From NCBI RefSeq assembly GCF_027947595.1, contig NZ_CP116257.1, positions 1,178,001-1,242,000 of the forward strand: a stretch of DNA of 64,000 nt, in the 5' to 3' direction. The stretch is from Streptomyces lienomycini. GTDB lineage: Bacteria; Actinomycetota; Actinomycetes; Streptomycetales; Streptomycetaceae. Below are positions 51,350 through 59,449 of this stretch, one piece after another. Below the pieces are notes generated by a model. It had not been told where the DNA came from. It ran no database searches and was given only the letters and a program-made list of their open reading frames with translations. A program made the position numbers and the translations under genes. Every line of letters starts with the position of its first letter. Position 1 is the first letter of the stretch.

Positions 51350-53185
51350 GTGCGCATCGGACTGCTTGCGGAGGGTGGCTATCCGTATGTGAGCGGTGAG
51401 GCCGGGCTCTGGTGCGACCGGCTCGTACGCGGGCTGGAGCAGCACGAGTTCGACGTCTACGCGCTCAGCCGCAGTGAGCGCCAGGAGGCCGAGGGGTGGG
51501 TCCCGCTGCCGCCGCAGGTCGGCCGCGTGCGTACCGGCTCGCTGTGGGAGGACGTGGACGACGGAATCGTCCACGGGCGGCGCACGCGCCGGCGCTTCGC
51601 GGAGTGCTACGGCGAGCTGGCCGCGGCCCTGTGCGCCACCGCCCCCGGACAACCCTCCGAGAGCTCGGCGAAGGAGTCCCGGAGCGAGTCGTCCCTTGAG
51701 GCGGACCGTTTCGCCAGTGCCCTGTACGGCCTCGCCGAACTCGCCCGCGAGGAGGGCGGACTGCCCGCCGCGCTCCGCTCCGAGACGGCGGTACGCGCCC
51801 TGGAACGCGCCTGTCGCGCGCCCGGCGCCCACCGATCCGCACGCCAGGCGCGCGTCCCCGATCTGCTCACCGTCGCCGCACGCCTCGAACGCGCCCTGCG
51901 CCCCCTGTCGTTCGACTGGTACGAGGACGACGACCTCGGCTCGGTGGACCTGTGCCACGCTGCCTCCGGCGGCACGGCTGCCCTGCCGGGCCTGCTCGCC
52001 CGGCACTTCTGCGACATCCCCCTGCTGGTGACCGAGTACGGCGTGCGGCTGCGGACCCACTACCTGACGGAACCCGATTCCTCGCCCGCGATACGGTCCC
52101 TGCTCGCCGCCTTCCACGGACGGCTGACCGCCGAGACCTACCGCCGCGCGGCGATGATCACACCCGGCAACTCGCACGCCCGACGCTGGCAGGAGCGCTG
52201 CGGGGCCGATCGCGTCAAGCTGCGCACGGTCCCCCCGGGCATGGACGCCGCGCCCTTCGCGGAGGCGGGGGAGTCCCCGGAGCACGGTGACCCGCAGACC
52301 CTCGTCTGGGTCGGCCGCGTGGAGCCGGCCAAGGACCTGGTCTCGCTGCTGCACGCCTTCGCGGAGATCCGCAGGGCCGAGCCGGGCGCGCGCCTCAGGA
52401 TCGTCGGCGCCCCGCGAGGCCCCGAGGGCGCCGCGTACCTGGCCCACTGCAAGGGACTGGCCGCGCAGCTCTTTCCCGACGAGGCCGACGGGCCGCACGC
52501 CGTCGGCCGCAACCCGGTGTCCTTCGAGGAGACCGGCGGACCCGAACTGCCGTCCCGCGCCGACGCGTACGCCTCGGGGGCCCTGGTGGTCCTCTCCAGC
52601 GTCGTCGAGGGATTCCCGGCCGGGCTCGTCGAGGCCATGTTCTGCGGCCGCGCGACGGTGTCCACGGACGTCGGGGCGGTGGTGGAGGCCATCGGGGGCA
52701 CCGGACTCGTCGTGCCCCCGCGCAATCCGAGGGCGCTCGCCGAAGCGTGTGTCGCGCTGTTGCGCGACCGGGAGCGCCGTGAACGCCTGGGCGCCGCCGC
52801 GCGCGCCCGCGCGCTGGAGTTGTTCACCGTCGAGCAGAACGTCACGGCATTCCACGGCATCTACCTGGAGATCCTCTCGCGCACCCCGGTCCGCCGTGTC
52901 GTCCTCGACGACACCGGCGAACCCCTCCCCTTCGCCGTCCCCGCCGAGGCCCACGTCCCCGGCCGCTGGAGCGATTCCACGGCCCGTGTCGCGGCCAGGG
53001 GAGGCCCCCAAACGATCGGGGGAGGCTCCCAAGCGGTCGGGGGAGGCCTCCAAGCGGTTGGTGGTGGTCCCGGCGCGGTCCGTCGTGGTTCCGGTCCCGG
53101 CTGGGCGCAGGACGCCCCCGTCCGGGCCACGGCCCCGGCTTCGGCCCCGGCTTCGGCTTCGGCGACCAAGGGAGCGGTTCGATGA
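51350..53185 (+). CDS. PelF-like glycosyltransferase (DUF3492 + GT4)
   Basis: A 611-residue protein. The start (MRIGLLAEGGYPYVSGEAGL, WCDRLVRGLEQHEFDVYAL) and PLLVTEYGVRLRTHYLTE are DUF3492 features of PelF. The C-terminal GT4 half has WVGRVEPAKDLVSLLHAFAE, SSVVEGFPAGLVEAMFCGRA and STDVGAVVEAIGGTGLVVPP. PelF polymerises UDP-GalNAc/GlcNAc units of Pel polysaccharide in other bacteria; substrate use here is unknown. After about residue 520 the tail is low complexity with 21-base tandem repeats. Its stop overlaps the next start (ATGA). GTG at 51350 precedes the first conserved strand. Confidence 0.85.
   Translation: MRIGLLAEGGYPYVSGEAGLWCDRLVRGLEQHEFDVYALSRSERQEAEGWVPLPPQVGRVRTGSLWEDVDDGIVHGRRTRRRFAECYGELAAALCATAPGQPSESSAKESRSESSLEADRFASALYGLAELAREEGGLPAALRSETAVRALERACRAPGAHRSARQARVPDLLTVAARLERALRPLSFDWYEDDDLGSVDLCHAASGGTAALPGLLARHFCDIPLLVTEYGVRLRTHYLTEPDSSPAIRSLLAAFHGRLTAETYRRAAMITPGNSHARRWQERCGADRVKLRTVPPGMDAAPFAEAGESPEHGDPQTLVWVGRVEPAKDLVSLLHAFAEIRRAEPGARLRIVGAPRGPEGAAYLAHCKGLAAQLFPDEADGPHAVGRNPVSFEETGGPELPSRADAYASGALVVLSSVVEGFPAGLVEAMFCGRATVSTDVGAVVEAIGGTGLVVPPRNPRALAEACVALLRDRERRERLGAAARARALELFTVEQNVTAFHGIYLEILSRTPVRRVVLDDTGEPLPFAVPAEAHVPGRWSDSTARVAARGGPQTIGGGSQAVGGGLQAVGGGPGAVRRGSGPGWAQDAPVRATAPASAPASASATKGAVR
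52998..53059 (+). repeat. Three imperfect 21-base repeats in the glycosyltransferase tail
   Basis: GGGGGAGGCTCCCAAGCGGTC-type units occur three times in tandem and encode GGxxQxV-G repeats in the disordered tail. Confidence 0.75.
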
Positions 53186-54492
53186 GCGGCCTCGGCGAAC
53201 TGGACCGGCCCGAAACCCCACAGAGCCCCGGTGCCTGGGACGAACGCTCCCGCAGGTCCCTGGCCGACACGGCGGACACGGCGGACACGGCGGACACGGC
53301 GGCTCGGGCCAGTGGGACCGATGGGACCGATGGGGCCGATGGGACCGGTGGAGCCGAGGGGTCCGCCGTCGGCGGAGGGGCTCGCGACGGCAGGCAGCCG
53401 CCGTCCGCACCCGTCGGCCGCCGCGCCGCCGACCCGGTGAAAGGGCTGCTGCACCGGCACCGCGAACTGTGCGAACGCGCCGTGGACCCGCTCGAGATCG
53501 CCGCGGGCCTGGAGGCACACGGCGTCACCGACCGGACCGCCGCTCGCTTCCGCCACCGGGACGTCTTCTCCCTCGCCGAGGAGATGTACGCGCGCGTCCC
53601 GCGCCACGGCGATGCCCCCGCGCGCGCCGCGGACGCGCCGACCCCCCGGCCGCGTACCACCTGGATCGTCCTCGCACTGCTGCCCGGCGTGCTGTGCGCC
53701 GCAGCCGTGGCCGGACTGCGTCTCACCGAGGGCCGGCCCCGTCTGCTCGTGGCCCTCGTCGGCGTCCTCGCGGTGAGCCTGGCCCTGGGCGCGGCACTGC
53801 GCCGCGGGCCGCTGAGCGCCGCGACGCGCACCACCAGCACCTGGACCTGCTGGCTCGTCGGCTACGCCCTCCTCGGAGACGGGCTCCTGCGCACCGCCGT
53901 CAGCGGCGGCCCCGACGGCCTGCCCGACGGCACCGCCGACGGCGCCTGGCCCCTCACCCTCGCCCCCGTCCTGGCGCTCGCGCTGTCCTGCGCGCCCGCG
54001 ACCGTGTGCGCCCACCTCTTCGCCGTCCGCGCCCGCCGCAAACTGACGTCCAGCCGGGGCCTGGCCGACTTCTCCGCCTCCGTACGCCCCCTGCTGCTCG
54101 GCACGTTCGCCCTGTACACGGTCGTCCTCGCCGCCCTGCTCACGCTGACGGGCGCGGTGCTCGGCGAGTCCGCGGCCCATCCCCAGGGCCTCACCCTGGG
54201 CGTACTGCTGCTGCTCGCCCGTCTGCTCACGGTGCACGGCCACACCCACGCCACCACGCTCGTCCTCACCGCCTCGGCCACCGCCGAGGCAGCGGCCCTG
54301 GCCACGCTCTTCGCCGGCCGCCTCCCCGGCTGCGGCTTCCTGGCCGCCCCCGTCGACGCCCTGGTCGCCGCCTGCGGCCCGGCCGGTGTTCCGACGGCCG
54401 CCTGCGGCATCGGGGCACTGACCCTCCTCGTCCACGCGTGCCGCCGCCTGACCAGGGCCTCGGCCCACGCGTCGACGGAGCGGCCGTGGTGA
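53182..54492 (+). CDS. Multi-pass membrane protein of the PelF-like cluster
   Basis: A 436-residue protein. The N-terminal 90 residues are low complexity (TADTADTADTA and GTDGTDGADGTGG), then a helical part with PLEIAAGLEAHGVTDRTAARF, followed by about eight transmembrane helices between residues 155 and 430 (for example TWIVLALLPGVLCAAAVAGL). It is translated by ATGA overlap with the glycosyltransferase. It could have the role of PelG or another export/flippase component, but sequence identity to PelG cannot be judged here. No known domain was recognised. Confidence 0.78.
   Translation: MSGLGELDRPETPQSPGAWDERSRRSLADTADTADTADTAARASGTDGTDGADGTGGAEGSAVGGGARDGRQPPSAPVGRRAADPVKGLLHRHRELCERAVDPLEIAAGLEAHGVTDRTAARFRHRDVFSLAEEMYARVPRHGDAPARAADAPTPRPRTTWIVLALLPGVLCAAAVAGLRLTEGRPRLLVALVGVLAVSLALGAALRRGPLSAATRTTSTWTCWLVGYALLGDGLLRTAVSGGPDGLPDGTADGAWPLTLAPVLALALSCAPATVCAHLFAVRARRKLTSSRGLADFSASVRPLLLGTFALYTVVLAALLTLTGAVLGESAAHPQGLTLGVLLLLARLLTVHGHTHATTLVLTASATAEAAALATLFAGRLPGCGFLAAPVDALVAACGPAGVPTAACGIGALTLLVHACRRLTRASAHASTERPW
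53266..53349 (+). repeat. Two 9-base tandem arrays in the membrane-protein N-terminus
   Basis: Four copies of GACACGGCG (53266-53301) and, after a short gap, four copies of GGGACCGAT-type units (53314-53349). Both keep the reading frame. Confidence 0.85.
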
Positions 54493-54560
54493 ACACGCGC
54501 ACGGACAGCCCCGCACGCGTCCGCAACACCCCCGCATCACCCCTCTGAAGGAGCCCCCAG

Positions 54561-54608
54561 ATGACCACCTCCCGACCCGACGCCTCGGCACCGGGAGCCG
54601 CCCGATGA
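54561..54608 (+). CDS. 15-codon leader ORF before the epimerase
   Basis: ATG at 54561 is placed seven bases after AAGGAG and reads MTTSRPDASAPGAAR, then TGA. The stop shares ATGA with the epimerase start at 54605. The epimerase lacks its own good Shine-Dalgarno, so this ORF probably couples its translation. It may be a leader peptide or merely a coupling device. Confidence 0.5.
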   Translation: MTTSRPDASAPGAAR

Positions 54609-55663
54609 GAGTCCTGCTGATCGGAGCCAACGGCTACATCGGCCGCTTCGTCGCCGACCGTCTGCTCGCCGACCCCGCCGTCCAGCTCACCGCTCTCGGC
54701 CGCGGCGACGACGCCGACGTCCGCTTCGACCTCGCCACCGGCAGCCCCGGCGCACTCACCCGCTTCCTCGACGCGGTCCACCCCGGCGTCGTCGTCAACT
54801 GCGCGGGCGCCACCCGGGGCGGCGCCCGCGAACTCACCCGGCACAACACCGTCGCCGTCGCCACGGTCTGCGAGGCCCTGCGGCGCAGCGGCTGCGGCGC
54901 GCGCCTCGTGCAGGTCGGCTGCAGCGCGGAGTACGGCCCCAGCCAGCCCGGCTCCTCCACCGCGGAGGACGCCGTGCCCCGCCCAGGCGGCCCCTACGGC
55001 GTCAGCAAGCTCGCCGCGACGGAACTCGTCCTCGGCTCCGGCCTCGACGCCGTCGTCCTCCGCGTCTTCTCGCCCGCGGGGCCCGGCACGCCCGCCGGCT
55101 CCCCGCTCGGCCGGCTCGCCGAGGCGATGCGGCGCGCGATGCAGTCGGGCGACGGCGAACTGCGGCTCGGCGGCCTCGGCGCCCAGCGCGACTTCATCGA
55201 CGTCCGTGACGTCGCCCGCGCGGTGCACGCCGCCTCTCTCTCCGCCGCACAGGGCGTCATCAACATCGGCTCCGGCCGCGCCGTCCGCCTGCGCGACGCC
55301 GCAGCCACCCTCGCCCGGGTCGCCGGATACGGCGGCGCCCTGCACGAACTGGACGGCCCCCCCGGCGCGCTCCGGCCCACCATCGGCCACCCCCGCACCG
55401 AATCCGTCGGCCACCGCCTCGACGCCCTCGGCCACCACCGGACCGACGCCCTCGGCCACCACCGCCCGGACCCGCTCGGGAACCGGGGCGAGCGCCCCGA
55501 CGCCGACCACGCCGCGCCGGCCCCGCATCCCTACCCGGACGGCTGCGGCAGCTGGCAGCAGGCCGACGTACGCACCGCCCGCGACCGGCTCGGCTGGCGA
55601 CCCCGGATCGCCCTCGAAGAGTCCCTCGCCGACATCTGGATGGAGGCGGCATGCCGTATCTGA
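54605..55663 (+). CDS. NAD-dependent epimerase/dehydratase (SDR)
   Basis: A 352-residue extended SDR. The NAD-binding motif is VLLIGANGYIGRFVADRLL, and the catalytic Tyr-x3-Lys is in GPYGVSKLAATE with Ser in QVGCSAEYGPSQPGSS. The conserved FSPAGPG and GAQRDFIDVRDVARAVHAAS are typical of UDP-sugar epimerases/reductases. A tandem His/Asp-rich insertion (residues about 258-315, with repeats SVGHRLDALGHHRTDALGHH) is unusual. It probably supplies or modifies the nucleotide sugar for the neighbouring PelF-like enzyme; the exact substrate is unknown. Confidence 0.83.
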   Translation: MRVLLIGANGYIGRFVADRLLADPAVQLTALGRGDDADVRFDLATGSPGALTRFLDAVHPGVVVNCAGATRGGARELTRHNTVAVATVCEALRRSGCGARLVQVGCSAEYGPSQPGSSTAEDAVPRPGGPYGVSKLAATELVLGSGLDAVVLRVFSPAGPGTPAGSPLGRLAEAMRRAMQSGDGELRLGGLGAQRDFIDVRDVARAVHAASLSAAQGVINIGSGRAVRLRDAAATLARVAGYGGALHELDGPPGALRPTIGHPRTESVGHRLDALGHHRTDALGHHRPDPLGNRGERPDADHAAPAPHPYPDGCGSWQQADVRTARDRLGWRPRIALEESLADIWMEAACRI

Positions 55664-56400
55664 CCAGTACCAGAGCGGGCACCGCGGGCACCGCCGTCCG
55701 CACCGGCATCGGTGTCCCGGGACTGGCCCACCCCCTCGTCGCCCCCGACGAGTGGGCCGGCCTCACCTGCCCCGGCACCCCCCTGCACTGGGTCGTCCTC
55801 AACATCGCCGCCGGCCCCGGCACCCGCCCCGACCCGCGCTGCCTGGAGGCCGCGGGGCACCTGCGCAACGCGGGCATCCGCGTCCTCGGCCATCTCGACG
55901 CCGCGTACGGAGCCCGCAGCCTCGGCGAGCAGATCTCCGACGCCCACCGGTATCTCGACTGGTACCAGGCCGACGGATTCCTCCTCGACCGCTGCCCGTC
56001 CGAACGAGCCGCCCTCCCCGAGGTCCGCCGCACGGTCACCACGCTCCGCGCGATCCGTGACGACGCCCACATCGTCCTGGGCCACGGCACTCACCCCCAC
56101 CCCGGCTACACCGAGAACGCCGACCAGCTCGTCACCTTCTCCGGCACCTGGGCCGACTACCGCTGGTCCCAGGCCGCCGAGTGGAGCGCCGACCATCCGC
56201 CCGACCGCTTCTGCCACTTCGTCCACGGCGTGCCGCGCGGACATCTGGAGGAGGCGCTGCGCATCGCCCGCTGGCAGGGAGCGGCGACGATCTACTTCAC
56301 CGACCGCACGGACCGCGGCGGCCGGGCCGACCCCTGGGAGACACTGCCCGGCTACTGGGACGAAATCGTCTCGCGGGTCGGGACGGGTGTCTCGGAATGA
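55651..56400 (+). CDS. Spherulation-specific family 4 (spherulin-4/GH114-like) protein
   Basis: A 249-residue TIM-barrel protein. It has GIGVPGLAHPLVAPDEW, LHWVVLNIAAGPGTR, GHLDAAYGARSLGEQISDAH, YLDWYQADGFLLDRCPS and VLGHGTHPHPGY. This family includes spherulin-4 of Physarum and bacterial proteins related to GH114 alpha-1,4-galactosaminidases (PelA). No signal peptide is obvious, so any hydrolase role would be cytoplasmic or depend on another export route. It overlaps the epimerase end by 13 bases and is tightly coupled. Confidence 0.85.
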   Translation: MPYLTSTRAGTAGTAVRTGIGVPGLAHPLVAPDEWAGLTCPGTPLHWVVLNIAAGPGTRPDPRCLEAAGHLRNAGIRVLGHLDAAYGARSLGEQISDAHRYLDWYQADGFLLDRCPSERAALPEVRRTVTTLRAIRDDAHIVLGHGTHPHPGYTENADQLVTFSGTWADYRWSQAAEWSADHPPDRFCHFVHGVPRGHLEEALRIARWQGAATIYFTDRTDRGGRADPWETLPGYWDEIVSRVGTGVSE

Positions 56401-56463
56401 AAAAGGCCGTGGCAGTGTTACTTGGAGAACAACCGTAATTACTGACCGACCAACGGAGTCTTC

Positions 56464-57642
56464 GTGTCGCTGCCACCCCTGGTCGAGCCGGCCGCCGAGC
56501 TCACCGTAGACGAGGTCCGCAGGTACTCCCGCCACCTGATCATCCCCGATGTGGGGATGGACGGGCAGAAGCGGCTGAAGAACGCCAAGGTGCTCGCCGT
56601 GGGCGCGGGCGGCCTCGGTTCGCCGACGCTGATGTACCTGGCGGCAGCCGGTGTCGGCACGCTCGGCATCATCGAGTTCGACGAGGTCGACGAGTCGAAC
56701 CTGCAGCGGCAGGTCATCCACAGCCAGGCCGACATCGGCCGGCCCAAGGCCGAGTCCGCCCGTGACACCATCAAGGGCATCAACCCGCTGGTTGACGTGA
56801 TCCTTCACCAGGAGCGGCTCGAGGCCGACAACGTGATGGACATCTTCAGCCAGTACGACCTGATCGTCGACGGTACGGACAACTTCGCGACCCGCTACCT
56901 GGTCAACGACGCCTGCGTGCTGCTGAACAAGCCCTACGTGTGGGGTTCGATCTACCGCTTCGACGGCCAGGCCTCCGTCTTCTGGTCCGAGCACGGCCCC
57001 TGCTACCGCTGCCTCTACCCGGAGCCCCCGCCCCCCGGCATGGTCCCCTCCTGCGCCGAGGGCGGCGTGCTGGGCGTGCTGTGCGCGTCCATCGGCTCCA
57101 TCCAGACCAACGAGGCCATCAAGCTCCTCGCGGGCATCGGCGAGCCGCTGGTCGGCCGACTGATGATCTACGACGCCCTGGAGATGACGTACCGCCAGGT
57201 CAAGGTCCGCAAGGACCCCGACTGCGCGGTCTGCGGCGAGAACCCCACCGTCACCGAACTCATCGACTACGAGGCTTTCTGCGGCGTCGTGTCCGAGGAG
57301 GCCCAGGCGGCGGCCGCCGACTCCACGATCACTCCCAAGCAGCTCAAGGAGTGGATCGACGACGGTGAGAACATCGAGCTCATCGACGTCCGCGAGCCGA
57401 ACGAGTTCGAGATCGTCTCCATCCCGGGTGCCAAGCTGATCCCGAAGAACGAGTTCCTCATGGGCTCGGCCCTCGAGAGCCTCCCGCAGGACAAGAAGAT
57501 CGTCTTGAACTGCAAGACGGGTGTCCGCAGTGCGGAAGTCCTCGCCGTCCTCAAGTCCGCCGGCTTCTCGGACGCCGTCCACGTCGGCGGCGGCGTGGTC
57601 GGCTGGGTCAACCAGATCGAACCGGAGAAGCCCGTCTACTGA
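56464..57642 (+). CDS. moeZ: Adenylyltransferase/sulfurtransferase MoeZ
   Basis: A 392-residue fusion of a ThiF/MoeB-type E1 domain (GAGGLGSPTLMYLAAAGVGT, with DEVDESNLQRQVIHS) and a C-terminal rhodanese domain with active-site Cys350 in LNCKTGVRS. CxxC zinc pairs are in CYRCLYP and CAVCGEN. MoeZ adenylates and thiolates sulfur-carrier proteins such as MoaD, CysO and ThiS-like proteins for molybdopterin, cysteine and secondary-metabolite sulfur. GTG start after GGAG. Homologue Rv3206c. Confidence 0.94.
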   Translation: MSLPPLVEPAAELTVDEVRRYSRHLIIPDVGMDGQKRLKNAKVLAVGAGGLGSPTLMYLAAAGVGTLGIIEFDEVDESNLQRQVIHSQADIGRPKAESARDTIKGINPLVDVILHQERLEADNVMDIFSQYDLIVDGTDNFATRYLVNDACVLLNKPYVWGSIYRFDGQASVFWSEHGPCYRCLYPEPPPPGMVPSCAEGGVLGVLCASIGSIQTNEAIKLLAGIGEPLVGRLMIYDALEMTYRQVKVRKDPDCAVCGENPTVTELIDYEAFCGVVSEEAQAAAADSTITPKQLKEWIDDGENIELIDVREPNEFEIVSIPGAKLIPKNEFLMGSALESLPQDKKIVLNCKTGVRSAEVLAVLKSAGFSDAVHVGGGVVGWVNQIEPEKPVY

Positions 57643-57668
57643 CCGGCTCCCGGCCCCGCTTCCCGGCC

Positions 57669-57709
57669 GGCGGGGGTTTCGCGCACCACAGGTGCCCGAA
57701 GCCCCCGCC
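57669..57709. terminator. Bidirectional terminator after moeZ
   Basis: GGCGGGGGTTTCG pairs with CGAAGCCCCCGCC (one bulge), with an inner CACC/GGTG pair. It separates the convergent moeZ and lipoprotein peptidase genes. Confidence 0.85.
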
Positions 57710-57713
57710 GCCG

Positions 57714-59255
57714 TCATGAGCAGACCTTGCCGTCCTTCGGCACCGTCCCCTTCAGCAGGTAGGCGTCCACCGCGGAGTCGACACAGTCGCTCCCGCTCCC
57801 GTAGGCGCCGTGCCCCTCGCCCTTCCAGGTCAGCACCACGCCTACGTCCTTGCCCAGCTCGTCCGCCATCCTGCGGGCGCCCTCGTAGGGCGTGGCCGGA
57901 TCGCCCGTGTTGCCGACCACCAGGATCGGAGCCGCGCCGGGTGCGCTCACCTCCGGCGTCTCGTGCTGTCCGGCCACCGGCCAGTCGTGGCACCAGCCCG
58001 CCGTGTCCCAGCCGAGGAAGTCGCCGAAGACGGGCGAGACCTTCTCGAATTCCGGCAGCAGCTTCCTCGTCTCCTCGAGGGTCGGCCGCTGCTTGTCGTC
58101 CAGGCACGATATGACCCGTTGCGAGTGGGTCGTCGTGCCGTAGCGGCCCGAGGGATCACGCTCGTTGTAACCGTCGGCCAGCGCCAGCAGCTCGGACCCG
58201 TCGCCCTCCTCGGCCGCCGCCAGCGCACTGGTCAGGGTCGACCAGCCGCTCTTGCTGTAGAGGGGAAGCACGATCCCGGTGAGCGCGAGCGACTGCGTCA
58301 GCTTGCGCCCCGGCGAGGAGGTCGGCAGCGGCTTCCCGTCCAGCCGGTCCAGCAGGTCGGAGATCTTCCGCGACCCCACCTCGGGTTCCTGCCCGGTCGA
58401 CTTCAGGTAGTCGTCCAGCGCGCGTTGGAAGCCCCTGGCCTGGTTCTCGGCGTGGCCCATCGTGTCGGCGCTCGGGTCCACGACGGCGTCGAGAATCACG
58501 CGGCCCACCCGCTCGGGGAACAGGTGGGCGTAGACACCGCCCAGTTCGGTGCCGTAGGAGATGCCGAAGTAGTGCATCCTCTCGTCGCCCAGCACGTGCC
58601 GCATCAGGTCCATGTCGCGGGCGGTGTCGGTGGTCGACACGTGGTGCATGAGCTGGCCGGCGGCCTTCTCGCAGCCCTTCCCGAAGTCGGCGGCGTCCTG
58701 CAGATACGCCCGCTCCTCGGCCGGGGTGTCGGGTGTGGAGTCCACCGTTTCGGCGGCCTCGATGGCCTCGTCGTCGCGGCAGCGGACGCCCTCGCTGGCC
58801 GCCACTCCGCGCGGGTCCCAGCTCACCAGGTCGTACCGCTCGTGCAGCGAGGAGACGGTGTCGGCGTAGGACGGCATCGTGGAAACACCGGAACCGCCGG
58901 GGCCGCCGAAGTTGAACAGCAGGGACCCGATGCGCTCGCCCCCGGTCGCCTTGGCCCGAATCAACGCGAGGTCGATCGTCTCGCCGTCCGGGGCGGACCA
59001 GTCCAGCGGTGCCCTGAGCGTGGCGCACTGCCAGTCGCCGCCCGGTGCGGGCGCCTCGGCGGTGCCCTTGCAGCCGGCCCACTCCAGCGTCTGGGAGGCC
59101 AGCGCCGCGGGCACTCCCGACGGTGCCGGCGCCGAAGGCCCCGCGCTGCTCCTTCCCCCGTCGTCCCTGTCGTCGCCGGACGAGCCGCCGCTGCAGCCCG
59201 CCGTCAGCAGTGCGGCGGCGGCCGTCAGAGCCGTCCACCGGACGAGACGCGCCAT
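57714..59255 (-). CDS. Tap-type tripeptidyl aminopeptidase lipoprotein
   Basis: A 513-residue alpha/beta-hydrolase (MEROPS S33 type, TAP-like). The N-terminus is a lipoprotein signal with LTAGCSGG; the lipidated Cys is about residue 21. The oxyanion segment is FNFGGPGGSGVSTMPSYADT, the nucleophile is HYFGISYGTELGGVYAHLFP, and the triad is completed by VVGNTGDPATPYE and GEGHGAYG. It removes tripeptides from N-termini of secreted peptides. The downstream gene (59446-60996) is a clear paralogue. ATG start after GGGGGAGAGGAC. Confidence 0.9.
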   Translation of the reverse strand: MARLVRWTALTAAAALLTAGCSGGSSGDDRDDGGRSSAGPSAPAPSGVPAALASQTLEWAGCKGTAEAPAPGGDWQCATLRAPLDWSAPDGETIDLALIRAKATGGERIGSLLFNFGGPGGSGVSTMPSYADTVSSLHERYDLVSWDPRGVAASEGVRCRDDEAIEAAETVDSTPDTPAEERAYLQDAADFGKGCEKAAGQLMHHVSTTDTARDMDLMRHVLGDERMHYFGISYGTELGGVYAHLFPERVGRVILDAVVDPSADTMGHAENQARGFQRALDDYLKSTGQEPEVGSRKISDLLDRLDGKPLPTSSPGRKLTQSLALTGIVLPLYSKSGWSTLTSALAAAEEGDGSELLALADGYNERDPSGRYGTTTHSQRVISCLDDKQRPTLEETRKLLPEFEKVSPVFGDFLGWDTAGWCHDWPVAGQHETPEVSAPGAAPILVVGNTGDPATPYEGARRMADELGKDVGVVLTWKGEGHGAYGSGSDCVDSAVDAYLLKGTVPKDGKVCS

Positions 59256-59422
59256 GTCCTCTCCCCCCTGGCAAGCCGTCCGCGCCGTGCGGCGGATGGC
59301 GGTCATGCCATGGTAGGTGGATTCATCAGCGGCCGCCGAGCCCTGTGGATAACCCTCTGACCTGCAATTTCTTCGAGGATCGACGGGGCCGGTGGTCAGG
59401 ATCGGACGGCGTCGGCGGTCAA

Positions 59423-59449
59423 GACGGTCAGGACGGTCAGGACGGTCAG
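59423..59449. repeat. Three 9-base tandem repeats GACGGTCAG
   Basis: Three perfect copies at the 3' end of the second Tap gene; the last copy contains its stop codon. Confidence 0.85.
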
